This document shows, piece after piece, positions 44,272-54,062 of a stretch of 64,000 nt of DNA; position 1 is the stretch's first letter, and each line of letters starts with the position of its first letter. A model generated the notes under the pieces. It was not told the origin of the DNA. It was given only the letters and a program-made list of their open reading frames with translations, and made no database searches. This stretch comes from Bradyrhizobium sp. SRL28. GTDB taxonomy: Bacteria > Pseudomonadota > Alphaproteobacteria > Rhizobiales > Xanthobacteraceae. Where the stretch lies: positions 62,001-126,000 of the forward strand of contig NZ_JAHEAG010000001.1 in the NCBI RefSeq assembly GCF_018596315.1, written 5' to 3'. A program made the position numbers and the translations under genes.

Positions 44272-45468
44272 CTACCCCTTCACGTCCTGCTTTTCGGAGG
44301 CGGTCGTGGGCTTCCCGTCCTTGGCACCGACCACGCGAACCTGGTCACCGTCGGCGAGACCGTCCGGAGGCGCGGTGATAACTCGGTCGTCGGCTGCAAG
44401 GCCGGAGGCGAGCTCGATCTCCCTGCCGAGGTCGCGCGCGATGGTCACGGTCTTGAACAGCACCTTGTCATCGGGACCGACGGTGGCGACCCGCAGGCCG
44501 TCCTTGTTGAAGATCAGCGCGCTTGCGGGGATGTGCAGCGGCACGGCATCGCGCTGCAGCGGCAGGCGGACGTTGGCATAGCCGCCCGGCATCAGCTCGC
44601 CCTTCGCATTGTCGAGCGCCAGCTGCATGCGCGTGGTGCCGGAAGATACGTCGACCGATTGCGACGAGGCTTCCACCGTCGCTGCAAACGTCCGGTTCAG
44701 ATATTCCGGCATCGTCAGCACCGCCTTGGCGCCGATCCTGATCGCGGGCACGTAGTTCTGCGGGACGTTCACATAAACCCGCAACTTGGTGATGTCGGAG
44801 ACAACGAACATCGCAGGGCCCGCGCCGCCGCCGGCATTGATCAGCGCGCCGACATCGGTTTCGCGCGAGGTGACCACGCCGACGAATGGCACCGTGATCT
44901 TCTTATAGCCGGCAAGCGCTTCCAGCCGCTCGACATTGGCCTGCCCGGAATTGACGGCGGCCTTCTTGTTGGCGAGATCGGCCGTGCGTTCGTCGATCTC
45001 CTGCATCGAGACGAAATTCGAGGCGAGCAGCGTCTTGCGCCGGTTCAAGGTTGCTTCGGACAGCCGCGCGCTGGATTGCTGACTGGCGAGATCGGCCCTC
45101 GCCTGCAGCAATTGCTGGTCGAGGTCCGGCGCCTCGATCTCGGCGATCACCTGCCCTGCCTTGACACTGGCGCCGATATCCGCGCTCCAGCTCTTCAGGT
45201 AACCGCTGACGCGCGCGAAAATCGGCGCGCGCGAATAGGCCTCCAGCCGGCCCGGCAGATCGATGGTCGGACTGAGCGCCTTCCCGCTGGGAGGCGCAAC
45301 AGCGACGGACGGGACCGCCTGCGCATCGGTCCATTCCTTGAGCTTCGCGTTGGAATCCTCGCGGGCGCGAATGCCGGTGGCGACGATCAGGCCCGCCCCG
45401 ATCAACGCTGCAAGCCCGAAAATGCCCAGTTTCCGATGCGAGACCGGCGGGCGCGGTTCAGTGGGCAT
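44272..45468 (-). CDS. RND efflux periplasmic adaptor (MFP) subunit
   Basis: 398 aa from the ATG at 45468, overlapping the permease stop by 11 bp. One N-terminal membrane anchor at about 16-34 (KLGIFGLAALIGAGLIVATG), then lipoyl halves, an alpha-hairpin (LLQARADLASQQSSARLSEA) and a beta-barrel (VPFVGVVTSRETDVGALI). It bridges the inner-membrane pump to an outer-membrane channel. No Cys lipobox is present. No OMF (TolC/OprM) gene is adjacent, so a channel encoded elsewhere must be used. Confidence 0.92.
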   Translation of the reverse strand: MPTEPRPPVSHRKLGIFGLAALIGAGLIVATGIRAREDSNAKLKEWTDAQAVPSVAVAPPSGKALSPTIDLPGRLEAYSRAPIFARVSGYLKSWSADIGASVKAGQVIAEIEAPDLDQQLLQARADLASQQSSARLSEATLNRRKTLLASNFVSMQEIDERTADLANKKAAVNSGQANVERLEALAGYKKITVPFVGVVTSRETDVGALINAGGGAGPAMFVVSDITKLRVYVNVPQNYVPAIRIGAKAVLTMPEYLNRTFAATVEASSQSVDVSSGTTRMQLALDNAKGELMPGGYANVRLPLQRDAVPLHIPASALIFNKDGLRVATVGPDDKVLFKTVTIARDLGREIELASGLAADDRVITAPPDGLADGDQVRVVGAKDGKPTTASEKQDVKG

Positions 45469-48400
45469 GCGGCATCTCCGATGGGGCGGCGGCTTCGGCG
45501 CCCTGTTTCTTGTGTACCATGCTGAACACCACAGGGACAAACATCAGGGTAGCGATCGTTGCAAAAATCAGGCCGCCGATCACGGCGCGCCCGAGCGGGG
45601 CGTTCTGCTCCCCGCCCTCGCCGAGCCCCAATGCCATCGGCGCCATGCCGATGATCATGGCAAGCGCCGTCATCAGCACCGGACGGAAGCGGACGAAGCC
45701 GGCTTCGAGCGCGGCGGCGACGGGATCGCCGAGCTCTTCGTAGCGCTCGCGGGCAAAACTGATCACGAGCACGCTGTTGGCGGTGGCCACACCCATGCAC
45801 ATGATCGCACCGGTCAGTGCCGGCACCGAGAGCGTGGTCTGGGTCGTGAACAGCATCCAGACGATGCCGGCGAGCGCCGCCGGCAGCGCCGTGATGATCA
45901 CGAACGGATCGGACCAGGACTGGAAGTTCACGACGATCAGGAAATAGATCAGCACCACGGCAGCAAGCAGCCCGAACAGCAGGCCGGAAAAGGCGCTGTT
46001 CATGGTCTCGACCTGGCCGAGCAGCACCACCGACGATCCCTTCGGCACGTCCTTGGCCGTATCCGCCATCGCTGCCCTGACATCGGCGGCGACCGCGCCG
46101 AGATCGCGGCCCTGCGGCGTCGCAAAGATCTGAACCATCGACTGGATGTCGTATTGGGAAACGACGGCACTCGAGGTCGAGCGCTTGACGTCCGCAATGC
46201 CGCCCAGGATCGGCGATTGCGGATTGCCGCTGGCGGTGATCGGCAGCGCCTGCAAGGCGCTCAGCGAGTCCATCTTGTATTGCGGCGTCTGCATCACGAT
46301 CGAGTACGACACGCCATTGTCAGGGTTGAGATAGAAGGTTGGCGCGACCTGCGAACTGCCGGCGAGGTTGACGACGAGGCTGTTGGTGACGTCGCGCTCG
46401 GTCAGCCCGACATATTGCGCGCGCGTACGGTCGACGTCGATGTTGAAGGTCGGGTTGTTGGGCGATTGCTGGATGCGCGCGTCGGCGATGCCGGGAATCC
46501 GGCGGATCCGGCTCAGCAGCTTGTTGGCGTAAGCGAAATTCGCTTCGAGGTTGGCGCCGCGGATCTGCAGGTCGATCGGCGCCGGCGCGCCGAAATTCAG
46601 GATCTGGCTGACGATGTCGGCCGGAAGGAACGAGAAGTTCATGCCGGGAAACAGCCGCGGCAATTGCTCGCGCAGAGCCTGGACGTACTCCTCCGTCGGC
46701 CGGTGACCTTCCCGGAGCTTGATCTGGATGTCGCCGTCCGCCGGGCCGATCACGCCGGTGTTGTTGTAGGTCATGTTGATGCCGGAAATCGGCATGCCGA
46801 TATTGTCGGTGAGCGTGTCGATCTCGCCGGGCGGAATGATCTTGCGGATCGCCTTCTGAACGTCGGCGAGCTGGTTGGCGGTCTCCTCGACGCGGGTGCC
46901 GATCTGGGTGCGGACGTGCATCAGGATGTTGCCGGCATCCACCGCCGGGAAGAAGTTGCGGCCGAGAAACGGCACCAGCAGGAAAGACAGCGCGACGACG
47001 CCGAGGAAGCCGGTGACGAACAGCGGCCGCCGCCCCAGTGCCATCGAGAGAAGATCGCGATAGGTGGCGCGCACGCGTTCGAACCGCGCCTCGAACGCAC
47101 GCTGGAAGCGCACCAGCGGATTGCGTGACGGCGGCGGTTCGCCGTCATGATGGACATGCGCCCTGAGGAGATATTTCGCCATCGTCGGCACCAGCGTGCG
47201 CGACAAGATAAAGGACCAGATCATCGCAAACATCACCGCTTCGGCCATCGGCACGAACAGGAAGCGCGCGACGCCCTGCAGGAAGAACATCGGCACGAAC
47301 ACGATGCAGATGCACAGCAGGGATACGAAGGCCGGCGTCACGATCTGGTTGGCGCCGTCGAGGATGGACAGTTCGACCGGCTTGCCCTGCTCCAGATGGT
47401 AATTGATGTTTTCGATGGTGACGGTGGCGTCGTCGACGAGAATACCGACCGCCAGCGCCAGCCCACCGAGCGTCATGATATTGAGCGTCTCGCCGATCGC
47501 CGACAGCATGATGATGGCGCCGAGCACCGAGAGCGGGATCGAAACGGCGATGATGACCGTCGAACGCCAGCTTCCGAGGAAGAGCAGGATCATCACGCTG
47601 GTCAGGAGCGCGGCAATGACGCCTTCGACGGCAACACCTTCGATCGCGCCGCGGACGAACACCGACTGGTCGCCGATGAAGCCGATCTTCAGCGTCTCCG
47701 GCAGCTGGTCCCTGACGTCGATAACCTTCTGCTTGATGCCGGCGATGATGTCGAGCGTCGAGGTCGCGCCCGCCTTCAGCACCATCATCAGCACCGAGCG
47801 GTTGCCGTCGACGTGAACGATGTTGGTCTGCGGTGGGTTGCCGTCGCGCACGGAGGCGACGTCGCGAATATAGACCATCGCGCCGCTGACGGCCTTGATC
47901 GGCAGTCCGCCAAGCTCCTCCATCCGAAGCGGCGAGTTGTTGAGCTGGATGATGTATTCGAACTGGCCGATCTTCTGGGTGCCGACCGGGGTGATCAGGT
48001 TCTGCGCGGCCAGCGCATTGGCGACATCCTGTCCCGACAGGCCGCGGGCCTGCAACGCGGCCGGATTGAGGTCGATCTGAACCTGGCGCTGCTTGCCACC
48101 GAACGGATAGGGAATGGCGGCGCCGGGCACGGTGACCAGCGGGGTGCGCAGCTGGTTGATGCCGATATCGGCGAGATTTTGCTCGGTCAGCCCCTCACCC
48201 GAGAGCGCGACCTGAATGATCGGAACGGTGGATGCGCTGTAGTTCAGGATTAGCGGCGGCGTCGCGCCCGGCGGCAGCTGCCTGATCATTGTCTGCGAGA
48301 TCGCGGTCACCTGGGCGTTGGCGGTGCGGATATCGACATTCGGCTGGAAGAATATCTTGACGATTCCAATGCCGTTATAGGAATTGGCGACGATGTGCTC

Positions 48401-48637
48401 GATGTCGTTGACCGTCGTGGTCAGCGCCCGCTGAAACGGCGTGATGATGCGCCCCGACATCTGGTCCGGTGGCAGGCCGGTATAGTTCCAGACCACCCCG
48501 ATGACCGGGATGCGGATATCCGGAAAGATGTCGGTCGGCGTGCGGAGCGCGGCCAGCGGCCCGATGATCAACAACAGCAGGGCCAGCACGACAAACGTAT
48601 ACGGCCGGCTCAGCGCGATACGGACCAGCGCAATCAT
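45458..48637 (-). CDS. RND family efflux permease (AcrB/HAE1-like)
   Basis: 1059 aa, full length. Signature transmembrane-4 region GLALAVGILVDDATVTIENI contains the DD pair that carries protons in AcrB. Two large periplasmic loops and the second half start (RRPLFVTGFLGVVALSFLLVPFL) fit the duplicated 12-TM layout. It exports hydrophobic compounds by proton antiport. Gene order is permease first and adaptor second, the reverse of the usual acrAB arrangement. Upstream is the 3' end of a chemoreceptor and two hairpins; no local repressor is present. Confidence 0.95.
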   Translation of the reverse strand: MIALVRIALSRPYTFVVLALLLLIIGPLAALRTPTDIFPDIRIPVIGVVWNYTGLPPDQMSGRIITPFQRALTTTVNDIEHIVANSYNGIGIVKIFFQPNVDIRTANAQVTAISQTMIRQLPPGATPPLILNYSASTVPIIQVALSGEGLTEQNLADIGINQLRTPLVTVPGAAIPYPFGGKQRQVQIDLNPAALQARGLSGQDVANALAAQNLITPVGTQKIGQFEYIIQLNNSPLRMEELGGLPIKAVSGAMVYIRDVASVRDGNPPQTNIVHVDGNRSVLMMVLKAGATSTLDIIAGIKQKVIDVRDQLPETLKIGFIGDQSVFVRGAIEGVAVEGVIAALLTSVMILLFLGSWRSTVIIAVSIPLSVLGAIIMLSAIGETLNIMTLGGLALAVGILVDDATVTIENINYHLEQGKPVELSILDGANQIVTPAFVSLLCICIVFVPMFFLQGVARFLFVPMAEAVMFAMIWSFILSRTLVPTMAKYLLRAHVHHDGEPPPSRNPLVRFQRAFEARFERVRATYRDLLSMALGRRPLFVTGFLGVVALSFLLVPFLGRNFFPAVDAGNILMHVRTQIGTRVEETANQLADVQKAIRKIIPPGEIDTLTDNIGMPISGINMTYNNTGVIGPADGDIQIKLREGHRPTEEYVQALREQLPRLFPGMNFSFLPADIVSQILNFGAPAPIDLQIRGANLEANFAYANKLLSRIRRIPGIADARIQQSPNNPTFNIDVDRTRAQYVGLTERDVTNSLVVNLAGSSQVAPTFYLNPDNGVSYSIVMQTPQYKMDSLSALQALPITASGNPQSPILGGIADVKRSTSSAVVSQYDIQSMVQIFATPQGRDLGAVAADVRAAMADTAKDVPKGSSVVLLGQVETMNSAFSGLLFGLLAAVVLIYFLIVVNFQSWSDPFVIITALPAALAGIVWMLFTTQTTLSVPALTGAIMCMGVATANSVLVISFARERYEELGDPVAAALEAGFVRFRPVLMTALAMIIGMAPMALGLGEGGEQNAPLGRAVIGGLIFATIATLMFVPVVFSMVHKKQGAEAAAPSEMPHAH

Positions 48638-48743
48638 GTAATCGGCATTCCCGGGGCCCCGCGGCGGGATGGCGACTGGGCGCTACAAAAAGCCCAATCT
48701 GATTGCGTTGATTTAGCCGAAACGAGCTCAAAAGGCCAATTCC

Positions 48744-48789
48744 GGCGGCGCAGCCGCCCTTCACTTCCCCGGCATAGCTCGTATGCCGG
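48744..48789 (-). terminator. Two hairpins after chemoreceptor A
   Basis: CCGGCATA-GCTCG-TATGCCGG (48769-48789) and GGCGGC-GCA-GCCGCC (48744-48758) are perfect stems beginning 18 bases past the stop. The second is followed on the minus strand by CTTTTG after a few bases. Likely transcription stop before the RND genes. Confidence 0.5.
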
Positions 48790-48806
48790 AGTCGCGGCCG
48801 ACCTCG

Positions 48807-50558
48807 TCAGGCCGCCCGCACCGAATCCAAAAACTTACCGACCTCGAGCTTGAGGCGGTTGGAGTCTGACGACAGCGACTGCGCCGCTGAGAGCACCTGC
48901 GACGAGGCGGAGCCGGTCTCGCTGGCGCCGCGCTGCACGTCGGTGATGTTGGAGGAGACCTGCTGGGTGCCGTGAGCGGCCTGCTGCACGTTGCGGGAGA
49001 TTTCCTGCGTCGCCGCGCCCTGCTCTTCCACGGCGGCTGCGATGGCCGAGGCGATCTCCGACAGCCTTTCGATGGTCCCGCTGATTGCCTGGATCGCGGT
49101 TACCGACTCCTGGGTCGCGCCCTGGATACTGGTGATCTGCTGGCCGATCTCGCCGGTGGCCTTTGCGGTTTGTTCGGCGAGCGCCTTCACTTCGGAGGCC
49201 ACGACGGCAAAACCGCGGCCGGCTTCACCGGCGCGCGCGGCCTCGATGGTGGCATTGAGCGCCAGCAGATTGGTCTGGCCGGCGATGGTGTTGATGAGTT
49301 CGACCACGTCGCCGATGCGGGCGGCCGCCTTCGACAATTCGCCGACGCGGTCATTGGTGTGACGGGCCTGATCGACGGCCTCATTGGCCATCCGCGCCGA
49401 TTCCTGCACCTGACGGCTGATCTCGTTGACGGATGAAGACAGTTCCTCCGTTGCCGATGCCACCGACTGCACGTTGGTGGATGCTTCTTCCGAAGCCGCG
49501 GCCACCGTGGTCGTCACCTGCTGGGCGCGCTCGGCGGTTGCCGTCAGCGTGCCGGCGGAAGCTTCGAGTTCGGTAGAGGCCGACGACACGGTTTCGACGA
49601 TCTCGCCAACCGCCGTCTCAAAGGAATCGGCCAGCCTGACCATCTCGGCCTTGCGCTGCTGGGCCGCGATCTGGTCCTGCCTGATCTTGGCTTCCGCCTC
49701 GTCGCGGGCCTTCTGCTCGGAGACGACCTTGAATTTCTCGACGGCGCCGGCGACCGCGCCGAGCTCGTCCTTGCGCCCAAGGCCGGGCAACACCACACCG
49801 AAATTGCCGCCGGCAAGCTCTTCCATCGACGCGCTCAATGCGCGCATCGGACGGGAGATGGTGAAGTAGGAGAATATGCTGGTTCCGATCAGCAGCAGCA
49901 TCGTGCCGATGCCGATTGCCATGGCTTCCCATTCGACCGCAGTCATTTCCCTTGCAGCCTGTGCGGTTTGCTCTTCCACGCTGTGCTTGGCGAAATCGGC
50001 GATCTGGTTGGAGATCGGCTCGATTTCGGCAATGATCGGTAGCGTTACCTCGCGCGCGATGCGCACGGCTTCCTCGTTCAGCTTCGCAACCCGCACGGCG
50101 GCCTCAGCACCGCCGCCCGCCGCGGCAATCGCTTCGCCGCGAACAGCCGCGATCTGCTGCGCGCCTTTCTCATAATCTCCCGCCCTCGCCTTCAGCTTTT
50201 CGATGCGCGTACGGTTTTCGGCAGATTTGGACAGTCTCAGCATCTCGTCGGTAAATTTGTTGAGTGCCGTCAACCGGTCCGCCACATAGTCCTTTGCCTT
50301 CTGCAGATCGGCCGCGCTGCCGGCGAGGCGGAGGTCACGAACGCCGATCTGCATGCCGCGCAGCGACGCCTTGGCTTCCGCAGCATCACGCGCGATAGTC
50401 TGCTGCCCGGCCATGCGCGCATCGAGATCGCGCATCGCCGCGTTGGCCCGGATCTGGACGATCACCATCGTGGCGACGAGCAGAACGCCGAGGCCCGAGG
50501 CAATGCCGAGCTTGGCACCAATCGAGAGGTTCAGAAGAAGACGAGTAAGGCTCGACAT
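48807..50558 (-). CDS. Methyl-accepting chemotaxis protein (receptor A)
   Basis: 583 aa from the ATG at 50558 (AGGAC upstream). TM1 about 15-36, an all-helical periplasmic region of about 180 residues with no named ligand domain that I recognise, TM2 about 220-240, HAMP, then the coiled-coil signalling domain with the hairpin tip [25 protein letters not shown]. The tail [13 protein letters not shown] has no CheR-binding pentapeptide of the NWETF type. It controls CheA activity in response to an unknown ligand. Separated from the AraC gene by 247 bp that hold a CGTA-N4-TACG dyad. Confidence 0.93.
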   Translation of the reverse strand: MSSLTRLLLNLSIGAKLGIASGLGVLLVATMVIVQIRANAAMRDLDARMAGQQTIARDAAEAKASLRGMQIGVRDLRLAGSAADLQKAKDYVADRLTALNKFTDEMLRLSKSAENRTRIEKLKARAGDYEKGAQQIAAVRGEAIAAAGGGAEAAVRVAKLNEEAVRIAREVTLPIIAEIEPISNQIADFAKHSVEEQTAQAAREMTAVEWEAMAIGIGTMLLLIGTSIFSYFTISRPMRALSASMEELAGGNFGVVLPGLGRKDELGAVAGAVEKFKVVSEQKARDEAEAKIRQDQIAAQQRKAEMVRLADSFETAVGEIVETVSSASTELEASAGTLTATAERAQQVTTTVAAASEEASTNVQSVASATEELSSSVNEISRQVQESARMANEAVDQARHTNDRVGELSKAAARIGDVVELINTIAGQTNLLALNATIEAARAGEAGRGFAVVASEVKALAEQTAKATGEIGQQITSIQGATQESVTAIQAISGTIERLSEIASAIAAAVEEQGAATQEISRNVQQAAHGTQQVSSNITDVQRGASETGSASSQVLSAAQSLSSDSNRLKLEVGKFLDSVRAA

Positions 50559-50769
50559 GAATAACGTCCTTGACAAAAGAGGTCAGTAAAATCGTGGCAA
50601 TACTGGCTGTTTCCCGAACAGCGGGATCAGGCTTGAAAGAGAGCCGGGCCACACGATTGGACGAGCCGGTTCGTTGCGAACGAAGGGGCTCCTGCGGCAA
50701 AGCCACAGAGCGGCACTCATGCCGCTAAGGTTTCCATACGATGGTTAATGAGGGACTAAATCGAGCTGG

Positions 50770-50782
50770 CGTAAAACTACGG
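50770..50782. promoter_or_regulatory. CGTA-N4-TACG dyad upstream of receptor A
   Basis: CGTAAAACTACGG. The inverted CGTA/TACG halves with four bases between recur upstream of receptors C and D. It lies 212 bases before the receptor A ATG and just below the AraC stop. Confidence 0.45.
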
Positions 50783-50805
50783 TGTCGCCGCTCGCTTCGC
50801 AGGTA

Positions 50806-51771
50806 TCACGACTGACTGTCCGTATTCTTACGTGCCGACAATGTCTGCTGCGGCGTTTCGCCAAACAACTCGCGATAGAGCGAGGAGAACTCGCCCATGT
50901 GCCAGAAGCCGTTCACGAGTGCGACCGCCTTGATCGATTGCGGCGACGCACCCCGCAGCAGTTGCTGGCGCACGTTCCACAGCCGCCGCAGGCGCGTGTA
51001 GCGATGCACGCTCATGCCGCGAATCGCAACCACGGCGTTATGCAGCGTCCGTACCGAGACCCCAAGCTGTCGGGCCACGTCGGCGCTGTACAGCGTTTTG
51101 CCGGCGTTGGCGGCAACGAACTCATCGAACTTTCGGACCAGCGCCAGATAGTGGCTCAGGCTCGGGCGCTTGCCTTCGGACGCCGGCGATGCCGCAGCCA
51201 TCGCCAGATCGACCGCTTGCAGGATCGATTCCTCGACACTCCCGGTCACATCAGGCTGAGCGAGTGTATCGGGCGAATGCGACGCGAGCATCAGGACGTC
51301 GCGCAAGGTTACCCGAAGCGCCTCGAGCTTGGCGGGTTCCGTTGAGATCAGCTGAGCGCGGTCGATCTCGCCCGGCCAGCCGCGATCGTCGACGGAATCA
51401 AAATTCACCAAGGCGACCAGATTGGCGTGCTGCTCCACAATCTCACACTGCGCGCTGCCTTTGACCAGCAGGAGCGCCGGCGCGCGGCCCTCCATACCGT
51501 TCAGGATCAGCGAACCCGCATCGTCCATCATCAGACCGACGATCGCCCCGGTCGAGGAATATTGTATCTGAAGAATGCGCGGAAATGTCTGCTGCAGATA
51601 GACCGTGCAGGACTTCAGCTTCAGCGACGCGAACGATGCGGCGAAATCCCGATGATCGAGCGGAATGCTGCTCGCCTCACCCAGGCCTTCGATGTTCCGG
51701 AAATGATCGATATCCGGAGACCGGTTGATCTTCACGAAGTCAGATTCAACGAGTTCATCAAGCAACGACAC
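50806..51771 (-). CDS. AraC family transcriptional regulator
   Basis: 321 aa, GTG start. The N-terminal 200 residues look like an AraC cupin-type sensing domain; the C-terminal double HTH is clear (YSADVARQLGVSVRTLHNAV, then SIKAVALVNGFWHMGEFSSL and YRELFGETPQQTL). It lies between receptors A and B on the same strand, with a 451-bp gap upstream, so it has its own promoter. Whether it regulates the receptors is unknown; activators of this type usually act on a neighbouring catabolic gene, and none is adjacent. Confidence 0.9.
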   Translation of the reverse strand: MSLLDELVESDFVKINRSPDIDHFRNIEGLGEASSIPLDHRDFAASFASLKLKSCTVYLQQTFPRILQIQYSSTGAIVGLMMDDAGSLILNGMEGRAPALLLVKGSAQCEIVEQHANLVALVNFDSVDDRGWPGEIDRAQLISTEPAKLEALRVTLRDVLMLASHSPDTLAQPDVTGSVEESILQAVDLAMAAASPASEGKRPSLSHYLALVRKFDEFVAANAGKTLYSADVARQLGVSVRTLHNAVVAIRGMSVHRYTRLRRLWNVRQQLLRGASPQSIKAVALVNGFWHMGEFSSLYRELFGETPQQTLSARKNTDSQS

Positions 51772-52222
51772 GCGGCGGTCATCCGAGCCGTCGGTAGCGA
51801 TCGTCGCAACAACGAAAAAAAGCGCTAGCCGGTATTGAGAGGGATCGTATGCGCAACTTGACCATGGCGGATGGGTGCGTCGATGCGCCCTGCCATCGGA
51901 TGAAGCGTCTTGAGTCCTGGCGCGTCTTCATTGACGCAGAACACGTGGCATCAGATCCGGCACAAACCTTCGCGATGCATTTGTATGTTACCAATTTTTC
52001 CCGATTTCGGAAATTCGTTGGCCACATTCGCCTTCAGTTTCACTCAGGGCGATTGGTCGGCCCATGCCGCAATCGCAATTTTACGATCTAGGGATGTTTC
52101 CCGCTCGCCGTGCAGCCGAACAACAGGCTGCCTGAAGGCAGCTTGCGCCTCTGATTCGGATCATCTGTTATCGCGAAGCCGGCATGAAGAACCGGCTTCG
52201 GACCGAATAAGTCAATACGAAA
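51772..52222. other. 451-bp gap between receptor B and the AraC gene
   Basis: No gene found on either strand. It contains the receptor B hairpin at 52,174-52,200 and, by position, the AraC promoter, which I cannot place. The middle part (around 51,960-52,020) is visibly richer in A and T than its surroundings. Confidence 0.7.
52174..52200 (-). terminator. Hairpin after receptor B
   Basis: CGAAGCCGG and CCGGCTTCG are perfect 9-base arms with a 9-base loop, 22 bases after the stop. No T-tract follows. Confidence 0.55.
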
Positions 52223-53923
52223 TCAGGCCGCCCGCACCGAGTCGAGGAACCTGCCGACCTCGAGCTTGAGACGGTTGGAGTCACCCGAGAGCGATTGCGC
52301 CGCCGCAAGCACCTGCGACGACGCCGATCCGGTTTCGCTGGCGCCGCGCTGCACGTCGCCAATATTGGAGGACACCTGCTGGGTACCCGCCGCCGCCTGC
52401 TGCACGTTGCGCGAGATCTCCTGCGTCGCGGCACCCTGTTCTTCCACGGCCGCGGCGATAGTCGACGAGATCTCCGACAGCTTCTCGATGGTGCCGCTGA
52501 TCGCCTGGATCGCATTCACCGACTCCTGGGTCGCGCCCTGGATGCTGGTAATCTGCTGGCCGATTTCCCCGGTGGCCTTTGCGGTCTGCTCGGCGAGCGC
52601 CTTCACTTCGGAAGCCACGACGGCAAAACCGCGGCCTGCTTCGCCGGCGCGCGCCGCCTCGATGGTGGCGTTGAGCGCCAGCAGATTGGTCTGGCCCGCG
52701 ATGGTGTTGATCAGCTCGACGACGTCGCCGATGCGGGTTGCCGCCTTCGACAATTCGCTGACGCGATCGTTGGTGACACGCGCCTGATCGACGGCGTCAT
52801 TGGCCATCCGCGCCGATTCCTGCACCTGGCGGCTGATCTCGGTGACGGACGAGGCCATCTCCTCGGTGGCGGAGGCCACCGATTGTACGTTGGTGGAAGC
52901 TTCCTCGGAGGCTGCCGCGACTGCGGTCGTGAGTTCCTGCGCGCGCTCCGCGGTCGCGGTCAGCGTGCCTGCGGATACTTCGAGCTGGCTCGATGCCGAC
53001 GATACCGCTTCGACGATCTGGCCGACGGCGGCTTCGAAATCATTGGCCATCTTGTTCATGTCCGCCTTGCGGCCGCTCGTCGCGCGAATCTCCGCCTCGC
53101 GCTGCTCGCTCTCCAGCGTCTGACGGGCGACGGCATTGCTCTTGAAGATCTCGACCGCCTTGGCCATCTCGCCGACCTCGTCGCCGCGTCCGACACCCGG
53201 CACCTCGACGGCAAGGTTGCCGCTGGCGAGATCGTTCATCGCGACCGTCATCCGTTGCAGTGGGCCGGTGACGCTACGCGCCACGAAGATCGACACCACG
53301 AGCATGCACAGCAGGATCATGCCGGCAGCGATCAGGGAGCGCTGGGTCGAAGCCCAGGTCTGCGCCTTCAGGTCGTCGATGTAGACGCCGGTGCCGACGA
53401 CCCAATTCCACGGCGCGAAGCCGACCACGTAAGACAATTTCGGCTGCGGCTTGTCGAAGCCCGGCTTGGGCCACTCATAGGGAACGAAGCCCGAGCCGCT
53501 CTTTTTGACCGTATTGACGAAGTCGACGAACAGCAGGTTGCCATTCGGATCCTTGTAGGTCGACAGATCGTTGCCGTTCATTTCCGGCTTGATCGGATGC
53601 ATCACCATCTTCGGATGCATGTCGTTGATCCAGAAATAGTCGTTGTTGCCGTAGCGGAGCGCCCCGATCCGCGCCATCGCGCGCTTCTGGGCGTCGGCGT
53701 CCGAAACGCCACTCTTCTGCACCGCGGCATGCTCTTCCTTGATGATGCCGAGCGCGACGTCGCCGAGGTGCCGCAGCTCGATCTGCTTCTGCTGGTCGAG
53801 GCTCGATGCCAGTTCGCGCGACTCGAGAAAGGTCACGCCCAGGAGCCCGATGAAGCTCAGGCAGATGAGGGCATAGATCTTTCGGCCAACCGTCATCCTG
53901 GCCCGGCGTATCGTTGCAAACAT
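52223..53923 (-). CDS. Methyl-accepting chemotaxis protein with sCache domain (receptor B)
   Basis: 566 aa. TM1 about 13-33, then a single-Cache (sCache_2) ligand domain at about 40-190, recognisable from [20 protein letters not shown] and the [20 protein letters not shown] end; TM2 about 195-215, HAMP, signalling domain and the [13 protein letters not shown] tail. sCache_2 receptors commonly bind small carboxylates such as C2-C4 acids, so an organic acid ligand is plausible but unproved. Ribosome site GGAG upstream. The 139-bp region before it contains the nested palindromes at 54,004-54,028. Confidence 0.94.
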   Translation of the reverse strand: MFATIRRARMTVGRKIYALICLSFIGLLGVTFLESRELASSLDQQKQIELRHLGDVALGIIKEEHAAVQKSGVSDADAQKRAMARIGALRYGNNDYFWINDMHPKMVMHPIKPEMNGNDLSTYKDPNGNLLFVDFVNTVKKSGSGFVPYEWPKPGFDKPQPKLSYVVGFAPWNWVVGTGVYIDDLKAQTWASTQRSLIAAGMILLCMLVVSIFVARSVTGPLQRMTVAMNDLASGNLAVEVPGVGRGDEVGEMAKAVEIFKSNAVARQTLESEQREAEIRATSGRKADMNKMANDFEAAVGQIVEAVSSASSQLEVSAGTLTATAERAQELTTAVAAASEEASTNVQSVASATEEMASSVTEISRQVQESARMANDAVDQARVTNDRVSELSKAATRIGDVVELINTIAGQTNLLALNATIEAARAGEAGRGFAVVASEVKALAEQTAKATGEIGQQITSIQGATQESVNAIQAISGTIEKLSEISSTIAAAVEEQGAATQEISRNVQQAAAGTQQVSSNIGDVQRGASETGSASSQVLAAAQSLSGDSNRLKLEVGRFLDSVRAA

Positions 53924-54003
53924 GTCTGGATCTCCACGCGACGACGGAGGTCGTCCGCCCCATTTACGCGGAATCGTATAGGTGAGCCGCTCCCTTCCCG
54001 TTA

Positions 54004-54028
54004 ATATCTACTCAGTAGATATACTGAG
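54004..54028. promoter_or_regulatory. Nested palindromes upstream of receptor B
   Basis: ATATCTACT-C-AGTAGATAT (54004-54022) is a perfect 9+1+9 palindrome. Overlapping it, CTCAGTA-GATA-TACTGAG (54011-54028) is a second perfect dyad. Only one can form as a stem at a time. AT-rich in GC-rich DNA, 81-105 bases before the ATG. It may be an operator, or part of the receptor C stop region. Confidence 0.5.
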
Positions 54029-54062
54029 ATCTCCATCAGCCTGACTTCACGCAGCCGGCACC

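Noticed and set aside
45263..47128. 621-codon plus-strand frame opposite the RND genes
   Set aside because: It is rich in His, Arg, Asp and Gly, has no domain and lies wholly antisense to the conserved permease and adaptor.
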